Assembly (NCBI RefSeq): GCF_027409185.1
Contig: NC_084469.1
Coordinates: 30,804,293 to 30,868,292, forward strand
Reading direction: 5' to 3'
Length of the DNA stretch: 64,000 nucleotides
DNA from: Cynocephalus volans
Taxonomy: Eukaryota > Chordata > Mammalia > Dermoptera > Cynocephalidae
Shown here: piece after piece, positions 22,219 to 33,855 of the stretch
Layout of the letters: every line of letters begins with the position of its first letter
Position numbering within the stretch: the first letter of the stretch is position 1
The notes under the pieces: generated by a model
What the model saw: only the letters and a program-made list of their open reading frames with translations
Database searches by the model: none
What the model was told of the DNA's origin: nothing
Translations under genes and position numbers: made by a program

Positions 22219-22479
22219 AAATTAATATATAAATTCACACACACACACAGACACACACATACACACACACACAAAAAAATACCGGGGGGGGGGGAGAAGA
22301 TATAACAACCACAATTACTTGAAGTTAATACGACAAGCAAACAGAAAGGACATTGTTGGGGGGGAGGGGGGAGGGAGAAGGGAGGGAGGTTTTGGTGATG
22401 GGGAGCAATAATCAGCCACAATGTATATCGAAAAAATAAAATTAAAAAAATAAAATAAAATAAATTAAAAAAATAAATA

Positions 22480-24537
22480 AATCAAATGGAAAATAGAAAA
22501 AAATCAGCAAAACTAAGAGCTGGTATTTTAAAGACATAAACAAAATCGATTAACCCTTAGCTAGACTAAGGAAAAAAAGAGAGAAGGCTCAAGTAAGTAA
22601 AATCAAAAATAAAAGAGGAGCATTACAATAGATGCATCAAAAATAAAAAGGATCATAAGGAACCATTATATGATAATAAACTGGATAACGCATAAGAAAT
22701 AGTACCTAAAAACACACAACCGACCAAGATTGAATCAAGAAGAAATAGAAGACCTAAGCAGATAGTAACAAATAAGGAAATTGAAGCAGTAATCAAAAAC
22801 CTCCCAATAAAGAAAATTACAAGATCAGATGACTCCACAGGTGAATTCTATCCAACATTCTATGAAGAATTAATACTAATCTTTCCTAAACTCTTTCAAA
22901 AAATAGAAAAGGGAACACTTCCATACTCATTTTTTGAGACCAGCATCAACCTGATAACGTAGCCAGATAAATACACCACCAGAAAAATACAGGTCAATAT
23001 ATCTAATGAACGTACACACAAAAGTCCTCAAAATACTAGTAAACCAAATTCAATAGCCCATCAAAAAGATTATACACACCATGACCAAATGGAATTTATC
23101 CCTCAGAAGTAAGGTTGGTTCAACATATGCAAATCGATCAATGTGATATACCATACTAGATTAAAAGATAAAAATAGATGCAGAAAAAGCATTTAACAAA
23201 CTTCATCATCCACTCATAATAAAAATTCTCAACAAAATAAATATAGAAAAAATATACCTCAACACAATAAAAGCCATTATGAAAAGCCCACAGCTAACAT
23301 CATAATGGAGAAAAACTGAAAGCACTTCCCATAAGATCCAGTACAAGGGTCAGATGCCCACACTTGCCACTTCTATTCAACACAGTCCTAGCCAGAGCAA
23401 TGAGACAAGAAAACAAAATAAAAGGCACACAAATTGGAAAGGAAGAAATAAAATTTTCTCTGTTTGCAGATGACATGATCCTCTATGTACAAAACTCTAA
23501 AGACTCCATAAAAAACTGTTAGAATTAATGAAGGAATGCAGTAAAGTTATAGGATATAAAATCAACATACAAAAATCATGAGTATTTCTTTACACCAACA
23601 ACAAACTATTCCAAGAGAAAATCAAGAGAACTATCCCATTTACAATAACATAAAAAAGAATAAAATAGTTAGGAATAAAATTACATTTCTACATTGTTGG
23701 TAGAAATGTAATTTGGTGCAGCCATTATAGAAAACATTACAGAGAGTCCTCAAAAATTAAAAATAGAACTATCATATGACCCATCCATCCCACTTTTGGG
23801 TATATATCCAAAGGAAATGAAATTAGTATCTCAGAGATATCTGCACTTTCATGTTCTTTGCAGTATTATTCAAAATAGCCAAGATATGGAAACAACCTAT
23901 GGGTCTGTCAACAGATAAACTGATAAAGAAAATGTGTATATAGATAGAATGGAATATTACTGAATATTATTTGATTATTATTCCATTATTCTTTAAAAAG
24001 AAGGAAATCATGCCATTTGCAACAACATGGATGAACTTAGAGGCTAATATGCTAAGTAAAATAAGCCAGACACAGAAAGAAAAATACTACACGAGCTTAG
24101 TTTTATGTGGAATCTAAAGAAGTGAACCCATAGAAGCAGAGAGTAGAACAGTGGTTGCCCAGGGTGAGGAGGTTGCAGAAATAGGGCACAAATTTTCAGT
24201 TATGTAGGATGAATAAGTTCTAGAGATCTAAAGGATAGCATGGGGACTACAGTTAGTAATATCGTGTCATACACTTGAAATTTGCTGAAGTAGATCTTGT
24301 GTTCACACCACACACACAAAAAAATGGTAACTATGTGAAGAAGTGGAAATGTTAATTAGTCTGACTATGGAAATCAGGTGACTTTGTACATGTACATCAA
24401 AACATTAGGCTGTACACCTTAAATATATGAGGGATCTTCAGAAAGTTCATGGAAAGATTCATATTACCTTTTAGTTTTAATTTTTCACAAACTTTTGAAG
24501 TATCCTCATACAATTCCAATTAAAATTGTTTTTTAAA
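22480..24537 (+). mobile_element. Second old L1, 3' portion (ORF2 to 3' end)
   Basis: ORF2 resumes at codons for KTKSWYF-like sequence (near 22510) and continues through RT traces ([12 protein letters not shown] near 23463). An internal deletion follows at about 23680, joining the palm/thumb region directly to the C-terminal part. The 3' UTR ends at TTAAAATTG near 24530. About 0.25-0.3 kb of ORF2 expected between 10412 and 22480 is absent. Confidence 0.82.
24426..24510 (+). mobile_element. Mariner-derived MITE in old L1 3' UTR (copy C)
   Basis: An 85-bp palindromic element, TATGAGGGATCTTCAGAAAG to TTTGAAGTATCCTCATA, at a TA dinucleotide within the L1 3' UTR. It is the same family as the other copies. 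Confidence 0.85.
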
Positions 24538-27016
24538 AAAGATCTCAATGGGTTAGAAGTACAATATTCAATTGTCATCCTTGTTCAATTGTAACAAGGA
24601 TGGAAGTGTCAAGAGGATGTTCCAGATGCAAATAGAGTCTGAAAGAGAAGATTCCTTGTATCTTTGGCCATCCTGAGCAAGATGAAGGAGATTTAAAAGA
24701 TCAAAAATTCAGTTACCTGGATCTGGGGGGTCTGCCATCTCCTTCTATGAGTTACTGACTTAAATTATATATTATTTTATATTATCTAACATTTACAATA
24801 GAATTATATAAGAAGAATGGGTGAAAGACATAATGTGTGATAAGAAACAATTCTGGGTGAATAAGGGCAACAGGCGTTCTAAGTATTCCACATACAAGAA
24901 CATCAGATTAATTTGTGTATTTGTAAAATCCTTAATCAAATGTTTTCATGGTAGTGACAGAAAAGACAGCACAAAAGTTACATAAATACATCAGAAGAAT
25001 TGTATGTTTTATCCACCATACGGTGCACTAAATGCACTGAAGGGACTTTAGATATCCCATAGTTCAACTTTTTTAAAAACATAAGCCTCAAAAGAGATTA
25101 AATGGCTTGGGTTTTCTGTTTTAAAATGAATTAATGGCTAACTCTGGAACAGTGCAACTATTAACTTTATTCTTTTTACTTGTTTCTAGAATAATTATAT
25201 TATTCTTATAATGAAAACAGTAAATTATTTTAGAAAAAAATAAAATTCCTATCTTCCCTTAAAAACAATTTATGGATCTATATGAACTTGTTTTCCAGGT
25301 TGTGTCCAATTCCCAGCTTCTAAAGTCTTCATCTCACTTGATCGGAGATTTCTTAACTACCAAGTGCAATCTCAATTTCTCCCCAGAGTCTAAGACCAAT
25401 TGTAGGAGCTTTGGCATAAAAGCTCAAAGATACATCATCAGTTCATCCTTACTAATTGTCAAGTATTCTAATTCTGGTAATTAAAACCTATCTTGATAAC
25501 CTATCCAATGGCACAGTATCTCTAAGATAATCTTATAATATCCATAAGCCTACATTGCTCTTGCAAATTCCAAGTTCCAAGAGAGTCTAGGCTGGAATTG
25601 CCAGATAAAACACAAAATATTCAGTTAAATCTGAATTTCAAATAAATAACAAATTTTTAGTATAAGTATGTCCCAAATATTGCATATGATAGATACTAAA
25701 AAATTACTCATTGATTACCTAAAATTCAATTTGGGAATCTGGTATTTTTATTTGCTAAATCTGGCAACCCTAGCCTTGACTCTAAACCTAAGCATAGCAC
25801 CAGTTAAAAGACTTTCGGCACATTACCAAATGCCTGCTTGGTTTTCAAACATTTTCTGCTTCTGGATTTTCTGTTCTATTCCAATAGTCTGACAGTTCAA
25901 CTATTACAAACTAGAATATCCAATACGAGGTACCTGTCCTGATTACAGTCTGTTACCTAGTTCCCTGCCTAATGCTCATCAAAATCAATTTTCTTCCAGC
26001 ACCTGCAGCTAGAACTATGCCTACAAGAACCATCCCAAACCACTGAACAGGCCTAGTTTCAAGTCCTGGTCCTAAAGAAACTAACACACTAGTTCTAAGG
26101 AAACCAGAATAAATAACAAAATCAAAACTAATATTTTAAATAAAAATATGATTTTGATATGCTTATTAATCACTATATAAAAAGTTTCCCCATTTAAAAA
26201 AAATTATCTAATAAAAGTGAGGGTAATATTAAATTAACAGGGTTATTATAAGAATTATTAAAATAACATATCAAAGCACTTAACGATGACTTGATATATG
26301 ATACGTTTGGTATTGTTTTTCCAGTACTTTCTTTCCAAAATTATTTCCTTCAATAGTTGCCACTTATCCAAGGATACTAAAAAATCCAACCTAAAATATA
26401 ATCCATACCCTTTTTTTCTATTTGTTCATTTTTTCATACTATTTAGACATTTAACTTAGATCCTTATAGCAAGTACCCTCACCATCTTCCTTGACGGCAT
26501 TCTTCATTTCTTGAGCCCCTACCACTGCAGGTGTGTATGCATCTCAGCCTCCATCTTTCTTTCCTATTCCATTCTGTTTACCTTGGAGCTAACTGTCTTA
26601 CCAGGTAAGACTGAACATTCTATTTGTATCTGGTTCTCAATTTTTAAATATATCTGACATTGAGATACTACAATGATTTTTGACCTTTATCTATTGTCAA
26701 TTTGACCATTAGTGACCAGAAGCAAAATCACCAATTCATGGCAATAAAAATTGACAGAAATTTCACTATAATGTGAAGAACTCTTCTGAAACATAATCAC
26801 TGCCAAATTAACCTATCTTAAAAGTTTTATACAGCATGATCTCTTAACTTCTTTTATAAAACATAGCTAATATTGCTATAGTTAGTTATTACTTATAGAA
26901 ATTTCCTAAATATAATTCTGTCCAAGAATGGTGGAAAAATTAAGAAAGAAGGGAAGAGTGGAGAGGAGCAAAGGGAAAGGAGAAGAACAGAAGAAGAAAG
27001 AGAAATTCAGACTCAC
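24538..27016. other. SPATA22 intron sequence
   Basis: AT-rich sequence to the left of the fourth visible SPATA22 exon. I searched both strands for the next SPATA22 peptides (SYRDGNKN.., LKTWNKND..) and did not find them. There are a purine-rich stretch near 26938-27000 and no clear young repeat. Confidence 0.6.
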
Positions 27017-27112
27017 CTCCAACCACTCTGGCATCTTTCAGTATTTGATTGAATAGATTTAGACACAGAATCTTCACTTCTTAGGGGACGAGAAACTGAA
27101 TGTGGTATTTGC
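27017..27112 (-). CDS. SPATA22: SPATA22 coding exon (fourth in window)
   Basis: This 96-nt exon encodes [20 protein letters not shown] and then [11 protein letters not shown]. On the - strand the acceptor is GAAAG and the donor AG/GTGAGT. It joins in frame with the 27242-27302 exon across a 129-bp intron. A continuous reading frame spans both exons and this short intron, so intron retention would not immediately hit a stop. Confidence 0.9.
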
Positions 27113-30100
27113 CTTTCAAGAAAATGTGTCTTGTTAAATTTTAACAGTTTGTTTTCAAGTTGAGATATGTAAAATATACACACAAGAATAAGATAAGTCA
27201 GTAACAAACACACATCCATTGGTTTATATTTTTCCACATACCCTGTGTTCATTGTTTTCGTTAAAGGAGCAAACTCAGGATTCACAGCTTCCCAGGCCCA
27301 ATCTCAAAAGATATAAGTAACATAGATAAAAGTAAGATAGGCAGTATTTTTCAAAGTAATTACTTCATACTTATTTAATTTGGGAGGTTTAAAAACGTGA
27401 AGGACAAAACTTGAAGATAAAGACTTGCTCTTCAATAACACTTTGTTATAGAATTTGTCACATAGCCTGCCTGATTTTTATAGATGTCTTCCCTTCTCTT
27501 TGTATTTTAAGCAAAAACAGTGGTTTAATCTGTATCTTTTCCACAAACAATCTTTGCATAGTATCCTGTACTTTGTAACATGAATTCAGTCTAATCCAAT
27601 GTTTCTTAAACTTCTTCGATCCCACAGCAAAAAAATACATCACAACCTAGAGCATATATATGCATGGTGGGGGTGAAGGGAGAGAAAGAGGAAGAGACAG
27701 AGAAAGAGGGGGGAAGAACATAAAATTTTACCATCAAATCTTATCCTCACTATATGCGATGCCGTTCTATTCTGCTCTACTCTATTATCCTCTATTTCTT
27801 TTTTTAAAGGTTGGCTGTGTTCTTCCCAACTAATGGATCAAGACAAAAATTTGAAAAACAGTGATATAGTCCTCTTACCCAGTATAAGAATTTTATTATG
27901 TCTCTGACAAACAGTAATCATGGTCAGAGTTTGGAAAGTTCAGTATTTCAGGATGGACATTTCCTTATGGAGTGGTTCAAACTGTTGTTATATTTCAAGG
28001 TCAACATTCATACTACTTATAAAAATACTTTAAATGGTGAAGAATATTCTAGATGGTGGAATATGACCAGACAAATGCCCACTTGTGCATATCTATGTTC
28101 ATTTCTAATTTTTTATCTATGAAAGTGGTAATAATATCAACTTCTTACCTCAAATTCCTCAAATGTAGAAGAAAACAAAATAATTACAGAATTAGAAGAA
28201 TATTAAGATATACAGGAGCATGCTGGATGAAATTAACAACACAACTATTGTTATATAAAAAGATATTTTTAAATTCTAGTTGCAAAAGATCTTATTAATG
28301 ATTTTTAAGTGTCCCCATAAAATGAAAATGTGTATAACCAGCATATACCAAGTATATTTCAGAATGTCTGCCTGCCCATGCCTTCTTGCAGAGGGAAGTT
28401 GAAAGTTAGCAAACATTAAGACCTCCCAGCACTTACCACCACAGCTAGTAGCTTCAGAAGTGAGAGTCCTAACCATAAAGCGAGGATTTTAGTCGCCTCA
28501 GTTAAAAGATGAGCTGAACAAGGGGCACTCTGTCTCTTCAATTTGAATCAAGAGATACAAAGAACAGTCTACTGATGATCTCTGAGAACTAAAACTAAAA
28601 GGTTATGGAAACTCCCAGCAAAGGCAACTTAGTTCATGTGCTGAACTATAAAGAAGCCAACGGGATAAGAGAGTATCCTAGTCCATTTGGGCTGCTATAC
28701 CAAAATACCTTATACTGGGTAATTTATAAATAACAGAAATTTATTTCTCACAGTTCTGGAGGCCAGGAAGTATAAAATCAAGGAGCCAACAGATTCAGTG
28801 TCTAGGGAAGGCTCATTCTCTACTTCACAGATAGTGCCTCTTCCTATGTGTTCACACGACGGAAAGGAGCAAACAGCTACCTCGCACCTCCTTTATAAAG
28901 TCACTAATGCCATTCGTAACTTAATCACTCCCTAAAGCCCACCACATCTTAATGCTATCACAATGGTGATTATGTTTCAACATACGAATGGGGAAGGGAC
29001 ACATTCAGACCACAGCAGAGAGTAAAAAGCCAACAAATGAAGAAAGGCAAAAATGCCGTAAGAGAAGGAAAAATACTAGGGCCAAACACCAGAAATTTCT
29101 GGGCTTCTGCATTCTAAAGCCTATTTTCTTTTTTCTGTTTTTTCCCGTGTTTCCATGCACACTTATCATTGTTCCTGGGGCAACTCAAGTTTTTCTGTTC
29201 TTTACCACCTAATGTATATGTCACAATCTCCGTATGTGTTTTTAAAAAGAAAAAGAAGAAAAAATCTTACAATGTAGGTTTACTTCATTAGAACAAAAGC
29301 TCCAGATCTAAGATACTCCATTTAAATGCTAAGCCACCCTTGTAGACAAGGAAACTCAAACTCCTAAACTGGAATGTTTACAAAGAGCCAAGTAATCTCT
29401 ATATTTGGATAGTGGAAAAAAGAAAAAGATAAACTTTCTATTTTCATAATAATAAAATAGAAGTGGTAATTATCTATAATCCTAGTGCTTATTTCCTGAA
29501 AATTTTCACTTTACTCGTTTTCTTACCTGTTGGTAGAGGAGGGAAATCATAACTGTCAGAAGCAGTACTGATACCTGGATCACTTTTAAGTGGATTAGAA
29601 GTTAATGGCTGTCTGTTCCTCTTTTTCTGATTGAACAATGGTACAGGCAAACAGCCTAAATTGAATGTACCAATAAATTAGTACAGAAGAGGCAAACAAG
29701 CAGATGTAGTTATAGAATAATTACTAGTATATAATACACAATTTGAATGTTTACTTCTATAAGTTAATACAATTATTATAGATAAATTTCTACATCCTTG
29801 GACTGATTCTTACATTCCCTTTAAGATCCTGAATAGCCTCATTTGTCTCTCTAAAAGTCCTATCTTATTCTACTTTAACACTGCTTTAATTCCCCTTGTT
29901 TAGAAGTAATTCCCATCATTCCCCAACCCTTTCCAAATCCACTTTTTGCTTTCCTTATTTCCTTTCTGTGCTTGCCTATTACCATATGTATTGGGGGAGG
30001 CCTTCGAAGTACAATAGAGGTGAGGAAGAACAAAACTTTGAGGTATGCTTTCCAAACACTAACCACTCTTTGGACTGTAGGTAGTAACACACCAGTTAGG

Positions 30101-31476
30101 GCCATTGTCCTCAAAGTTTTGTCTGATTAAGATTTGTCTGGAATTTTTTAATGTGCAGGTTCCTAGATCCTACTCGCATAGATTTTATTTCAATATATTT
30201 GGCCTGGAACCCTAAAGTCTGCAATTTTAACAAGCACCCCAGGTGTCCGTAATGATATACTCTGTGGATCATTTTTTAAATGCCTTAGAGAGTGATAATA
30301 TTCAATCCAAATGAGAATAAATACTACCTCTAATTCCCCTAGAATTGGAGATCTAGAATTGGCAGATCTAGGATTTCACGGCAGGCCAAAAGTCATAATG
30401 TATAAACTTTAAAACTTAGAAGGGAACTGAGAGGAAGAAGAGTTACAAAAAGCTTGCCCACCACTATATAGCAAGTCAGTGGAAGAACCTAGATAAGACC
30501 CAAGCTTCCTGAATCTCAATTCAGATCTCTTGCCACTACACCATTCTCTGGCTGGTCCTTCATCACTTGTACTAAAGGAGAGCACAGACTCTGTGAAAAC
30601 TCTGATGAAAGCCTGGGATAAGTACGTGGGCTCTGGAGTCCATCCAGACTGCCTGGTTTTGAATTATGACTTCAAAGTAGGTTTGAATTACAACTTCAGA
30701 GTATAAATTTAGGCAATTTCCTTAAACTCTTTGGGCCAATATGACATATACTGAAAAAGAGAGGCAGGATAACATAATTAAGAGCATGGACTGTACAGCC
30801 AGATTCCTAGGTTCAAATCCTAGTTCTGCCACTTCATAGATTACTTAATCTCTTTGTGCCTTGATTTCTCATCTGGAAAATGGATGAAAATAATAACCTA
30901 CCTCACAGGGTTGATGTAAGGATTAAAGGAATTAATATATATAATTAAATGTCTGGAACACAGTACATCCACCATAAATAATAGTTAGTATTATATTCAT
31001 CATACATCATCATCATTCCCCCCGGTTCTTATCATTCTTGTCCTCTGTCCTTATACTAATGAATTAGGAAAGCAGAAATGGTAGAAGAAACTGTCAGAGA
31101 CTGAAGTGCTTCCGGAAATATTTTAAATAAGTAACAAACACAAAGAGATCTGTTTGTTTTCAGTTTAAAAGCACAGAACAACTCAAGCACATAGGATTTC
31201 TAGAAAGAACATCAGAGTAAATTTAGGAAAGTGTGATTTTACTTCCACCTCTGCCACTAAATGTTTTGCCTTGAGTAAGTTATTTCACTTCCTTGGACCT
31301 AAAAAGTAAAGAGACTAGACTAAATGTTCAACTTTTTTAAAAGTTCCTTCCAAAATGGTCCATCTTTAAACTATATGAGCTTTATATGGCATATTCAAAA
31401 CATAGATAATTCTAGAATAACGTCGTTCAATACCTGCTGTACTTCGAGTTGAATTTTCACTTAGGTTTCTCTTCAT
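27017..31476 (-). CDS. SPATA22: SPATA22, spermatogenesis-associated protein 22 (5' part, four coding exons in window)
   Basis: SPATA22 works with MEIOB and RPA on single-stranded DNA during meiotic recombination. I recognised it from conserved peptides read on the - strand: [14 protein letters not shown], then [20 protein letters not shown], then [17 protein letters not shown], then [15 protein letters not shown]. The four exons (31434-31476 coding part, 29527-29655, 27242-27302, 27017-27112) have GT-AG borders and join in frame for 329 nt, about 109 codons of a protein of roughly 360 residues. The remaining exons, including the C-terminal OB-fold region, were not found in 24.5-27.0 kb. They presumably lie left of the window, making the 1-27016 stretch one large intron packed with L1s. 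No inactivating change is seen in the visible part. Confidence 0.9.
27242..27302 (-). CDS. SPATA22: SPATA22 coding exon (third in window)
   Basis: This 61-nt exon encodes [20 protein letters not shown] plus two bases of Gly. On the - strand the acceptor is TTTTGAG and the donor GG/GTATGT. It is too short to stand out on its own and was found by its conserved peptide. Confidence 0.88.
27660..27720 (+). repeat. Purine-rich (GA) low-complexity tract
   Basis: A run of GAGAGAAAGAGGAAGAGACA-type sequence within the SPATA22 intron. It is simple sequence with no coding potential. Confidence 0.7.
28686..29022 (-). mobile_element. MaLR-type solo LTR (MLT1/MST-like), old
   Basis: The + strand reads CTAGTCCATTTGGGCTGCTA, then ACTGGGTAATTTATAAA, then TTTATTTCTCACAGTTCTGG, and ends near CAACATACGAATGGGGAAGG. 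That is the reverse complement of the typical mammalian MaLR LTR 3'-to-5' order. It sits in a SPATA22 intron and no internal coding region is attached. Subfamily not resolved. Confidence 0.65.
29527..29655 (-). CDS. SPATA22: SPATA22 coding exon (second in window)
   Basis: On the - strand the acceptor TTTAG precedes 29655 and the donor ACAG/GTAAGA follows 29527. The 129-nt exon encodes [20 protein letters not shown] and then [20 protein letters not shown] and LPT, in frame with the start exon. Confidence 0.9.
29656..31433. other. SPATA22 intron with old repeats
   Basis: Between the second and first visible coding exons. It contains an old repeat-like segment (about 30420-30560, ending CCACTACACCATTCTCTGG) and a MIR (annotated separately). 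No exon was recognised. Confidence 0.6.
30765..31003 (+). mobile_element. MIR element
   Basis: Nearly full-length MIR order: AATTAAGAGCATGGACTGTA, then GGTTCAAATCCTAGTTCTGC, the CTCATCTGGAAAATGGATGA core and CCTCACAGGGTTGATGTAAG, then CTGGAACACAGTACATCC at the 3' end. Confidence 0.88.
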
Positions 31477-31494
31477 TTCCTTCAATATCGACGT
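31434..31494 (-). CDS. SPATA22: SPATA22 exon with start codon
   Basis: On the - strand the ATG is at 31476-31474 and codes [14 protein letters not shown] plus one base; the donor is AG/GTATTG (GT at 31433-31432). A likely acceptor ATTATAG precedes 31494, leaving 18 nt of 5' UTR in this exon. The N-terminus closely resembles human MKRSLNENSARSTAG. Confidence 0.85.
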
Positions 31495-32879
31495 CTATAA
31501 TTTTTCCTTTAGCATTCCAAATTTACAATATGAAGTTGTTTGATTAAACCTTCAAAGAAAGAAATTTGCAACATATTGTATCAACAATCAAATCAAATTC
31601 TCAGCCTAGTAATTACCGAAATGGTTTAAAACTACTTTCAGACCTGATTATGTAAATAACCACTTTAGAGTCCTTTGCTTTCTGAGCAAATTTTACAACA
31701 TAACCTATTTTTCCAACTCTCTTCAAAATAAGTTATGGTTAGGGCAACTATAACCTTGCTTCTAAATGTAGGTGAATTTTTACAGTCTATGTAATTTATT
31801 TCAGAATGAAGGACACACACTAAGAATACTTCTGAACCAGATGTATAAAGAGGAAAATAGACCACAGCATTGGAAAACATATGTAGACAAGTCCAGGAAA
31901 GAAACATACTCTACTCAACTAGCCATGTGAGAACATGCTGTGTCCCACTTTAAGGCGCTGTGCAGTTATATAATACCAAAGACTAAGTACTCACTTAATA
32001 TCCAGAATAATTATGACAAGTTTCCACTCAGTTTCTACAACTTCAACAAGCAAAACTACTTTTTTCTTTTTTTCTTTTACAACAGAATTTCTGTTGTAAT
32101 TTTTCCATGTTTAGCCTCCTAATATATTTCAATCCCAATTTAATTCAACAAACACTCGCCCATTGCACGAAAAGGTAAGATACAAACCTAAATAAGTTAA
32201 TTTCTGCTCCAAATTCACTACCCAGTGAGACAGATAGACAAGAATACTACTAAGTAATAACGGAAATCAGGCTGAGATAAATACTAATTTCCAAACATCA
32301 CTTGTAAAAATAAACGTTGGGAAACATGGCACTGCCTCTACTTTGTTTCCAAATCTTGGGCTTGAAGCTGGATTCATTAAGCCCTTTAGAAATATGCTTG
32401 GTGCCATTCTTGGAACCAAAACAGAGGCTATGCCATTTTTTCTCAACACAGAAATACCAACGCAACTCACATCTTAAACCTAGGGGGGATTACAAGGGCT
32501 ACTTCGTTTCTGAGTATCATGCAAACAGAATAATTTTTTTTTTAAGTGCGGCATCCCCGCCCCCCACCACTGGCCCTGAGGGAACGGACCCTGAGTTACC
32601 CCCCACCCCAGCTTTCCAGTTAGACCCAAGTGGCATTAGTAATGGGTTGGTGGCACTGCTATGCAAAAACTTTGTTCAATCTGCAAACACACACACACAA
32701 AGAAAACCCCAGGAAGAGCCCCCCAAAACTGCCACCTCTAATGGAGGCCAAGAAGGCCTATTTTGGCCCCTTGTGCAGGGCCGGGAAGTGAAGCTCCAGT
32801 CAGGGCTCATGTTCTCTTCCAAAAACCTCTCCTGACCCACCAGGGACTGGGGGATAGCTTGATAACTAGGGTCAACGCA
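31495..32879. other. SPATA22 first intron region (likely)
   Basis: Unique sequence between the start exon and the CpG-rich promoter. A short CA run lies at 32688-32699. I saw no other coding exon and no young repeat. Confidence 0.5.
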
Positions 32880-33120
32880 CGCTCTTTCCCTTCCCGGCCC
32901 TCCTACCAACACGAGGCACAACTTTAGCCCTCGGTTTCCCTCGCCTCAGTCAACCGTCGCCAACCGACCTTTCTGCCTCCGGAAAAAGTGCAGGAAGTCA
33001 GGCCGTGCGCAGGCGCACCCCGACCCGCGCCGCTGGCGGCGCAGGCGCAGAGGCCAGACGGTGTGTGGGTGCAGTGGGGGAGTCTCTTGTTCCTTGCCGC
33101 TCTCAGCCAGGAACGATGAC
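32880..33120 (-). promoter_or_regulatory. Probable SPATA22 promoter / CpG-rich segment
   Basis: The segment is GC- and CpG-rich against an AT-rich background. It contains two near-canonical NRF1-type sites, TGCGCAGGCGCA at 33006-33017 and GGCGCAGGCGCA at 33038-33049, and an ETS-type CAGGAAGT at 32991-32998. It lies about 1.5 kb upstream of the SPATA22 start exon, so the first noncoding exon and transcription start are probably here. Direction toward SPATA22 is inferred; bidirectional activity is possible. Confidence 0.6.
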
Positions 33121-33649
33121 TTTAACGCTCCTCTCCTTGGGGTCTCACACTGTGAGCGCCAGGCGCAGGGAAGGCTCTGTCTCTGTTGAGTTTTGCCCAG
33201 AGAGGGAAGGAGCCTGTCCTGGTCACCGGAGGGGGGCAGTGACAGATCCCCTGTCCAGCCAGCCTCTGCCCCAGCTTCGGCAGAAATTTGTGACCCCTAC
33301 TTACTCAGCACACCCGATTGCCATTTCTTAGGTTCTAGACATCAGTTTATAAAATGCTGGTGGCAGCGTGGAGTGTTCCCAGAGAATGACTCGAAGGCCA
33401 CAAAACCAAGTCATAGATGTCTTGTTTGAGCTGGCTGAATTTCTGAGTCGGATCAATCAGTCAGGGAATTAGAGTCTCCAGGAGGCTTGGGAGAGAGCCG
33501 AGGCCTGAGTTTAGATGACAGCCATGCAAGGCAGAGAACAGTCAGCAAGGCAGGGCCAGGGCTGTGGGAGCTCAGGGGAGGGAAAGAGCACATGAGCCCG
33601 GAGACATTCTGCACCACAGGCGGAACGGGGCAACGACCCCCTCGAGCTT

Positions 33650-33855
33650 TGAGATCCAGGCTTCCTGCTGGGTAGACTGTAGATTCCTGACCCTGTGACC
33701 TTGGGCAAGCTACTTACCCCCTCTAGACTTACATTTCCTTCCTCAGTAAAATGGCAATAACAATATTTATTCAATTGCCTTAAAAATACTGAAAGAGAAA
33801 GTGAACAGTCACGGCCGGCAGTAAGGGCTCAATAAGTGTTAGCCCTTATTTAATA
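33650..33855 (+). mobile_element. MIR element
   Basis: Shows GACCTTGGGCAAGCTACTTA, the CTCAGTAAAATGGCAATAA core, and a 3' end with AGGGCTCAATAAGTGTTAG. Confidence 0.75.

Larger units (their letters stand above)
17202..22478 (+). mobile_element. Young-family L1, 5'-truncated, decayed, head to head with the previous L1
   Basis: Homology begins abruptly inside ORF1 (GAGTGATAATTCT, around codon 51) immediately after the 5' end of the - strand L1. ORF1 continues to 18209 but is interrupted by a SINE. ORF2 runs from 18397 to 22218 with stops and frameshifts (breaks near 19119, 19790-19860, 20663 and 21275). The 3' UTR has a CA repeat (22239-22273), G-rich tracts (22285-22390) and an A-rich tail of AAAATAAAAT units to about 22478. 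The old L1 resumes directly after. It is clearly more degraded than its partner. Confidence 0.9.

Noticed and set aside
27013-27285. A 90-codon single-exon protein on the - strand
   Set aside because: It is two SPATA22 exons plus the short intron between them read through in frame.
28686-29022. Possible exon or provirus
   Set aside because: Only LTR-like sequence is present. No gag, pol or env-like frame was seen anywhere in the window.
32317-32835. A 172-codon frame on the + strand near the SPATA22 promoter
   Set aside because: Low-complexity proline-rich translation with no recognised domain or splice context. It probably arises by chance in a GC-richer stretch.
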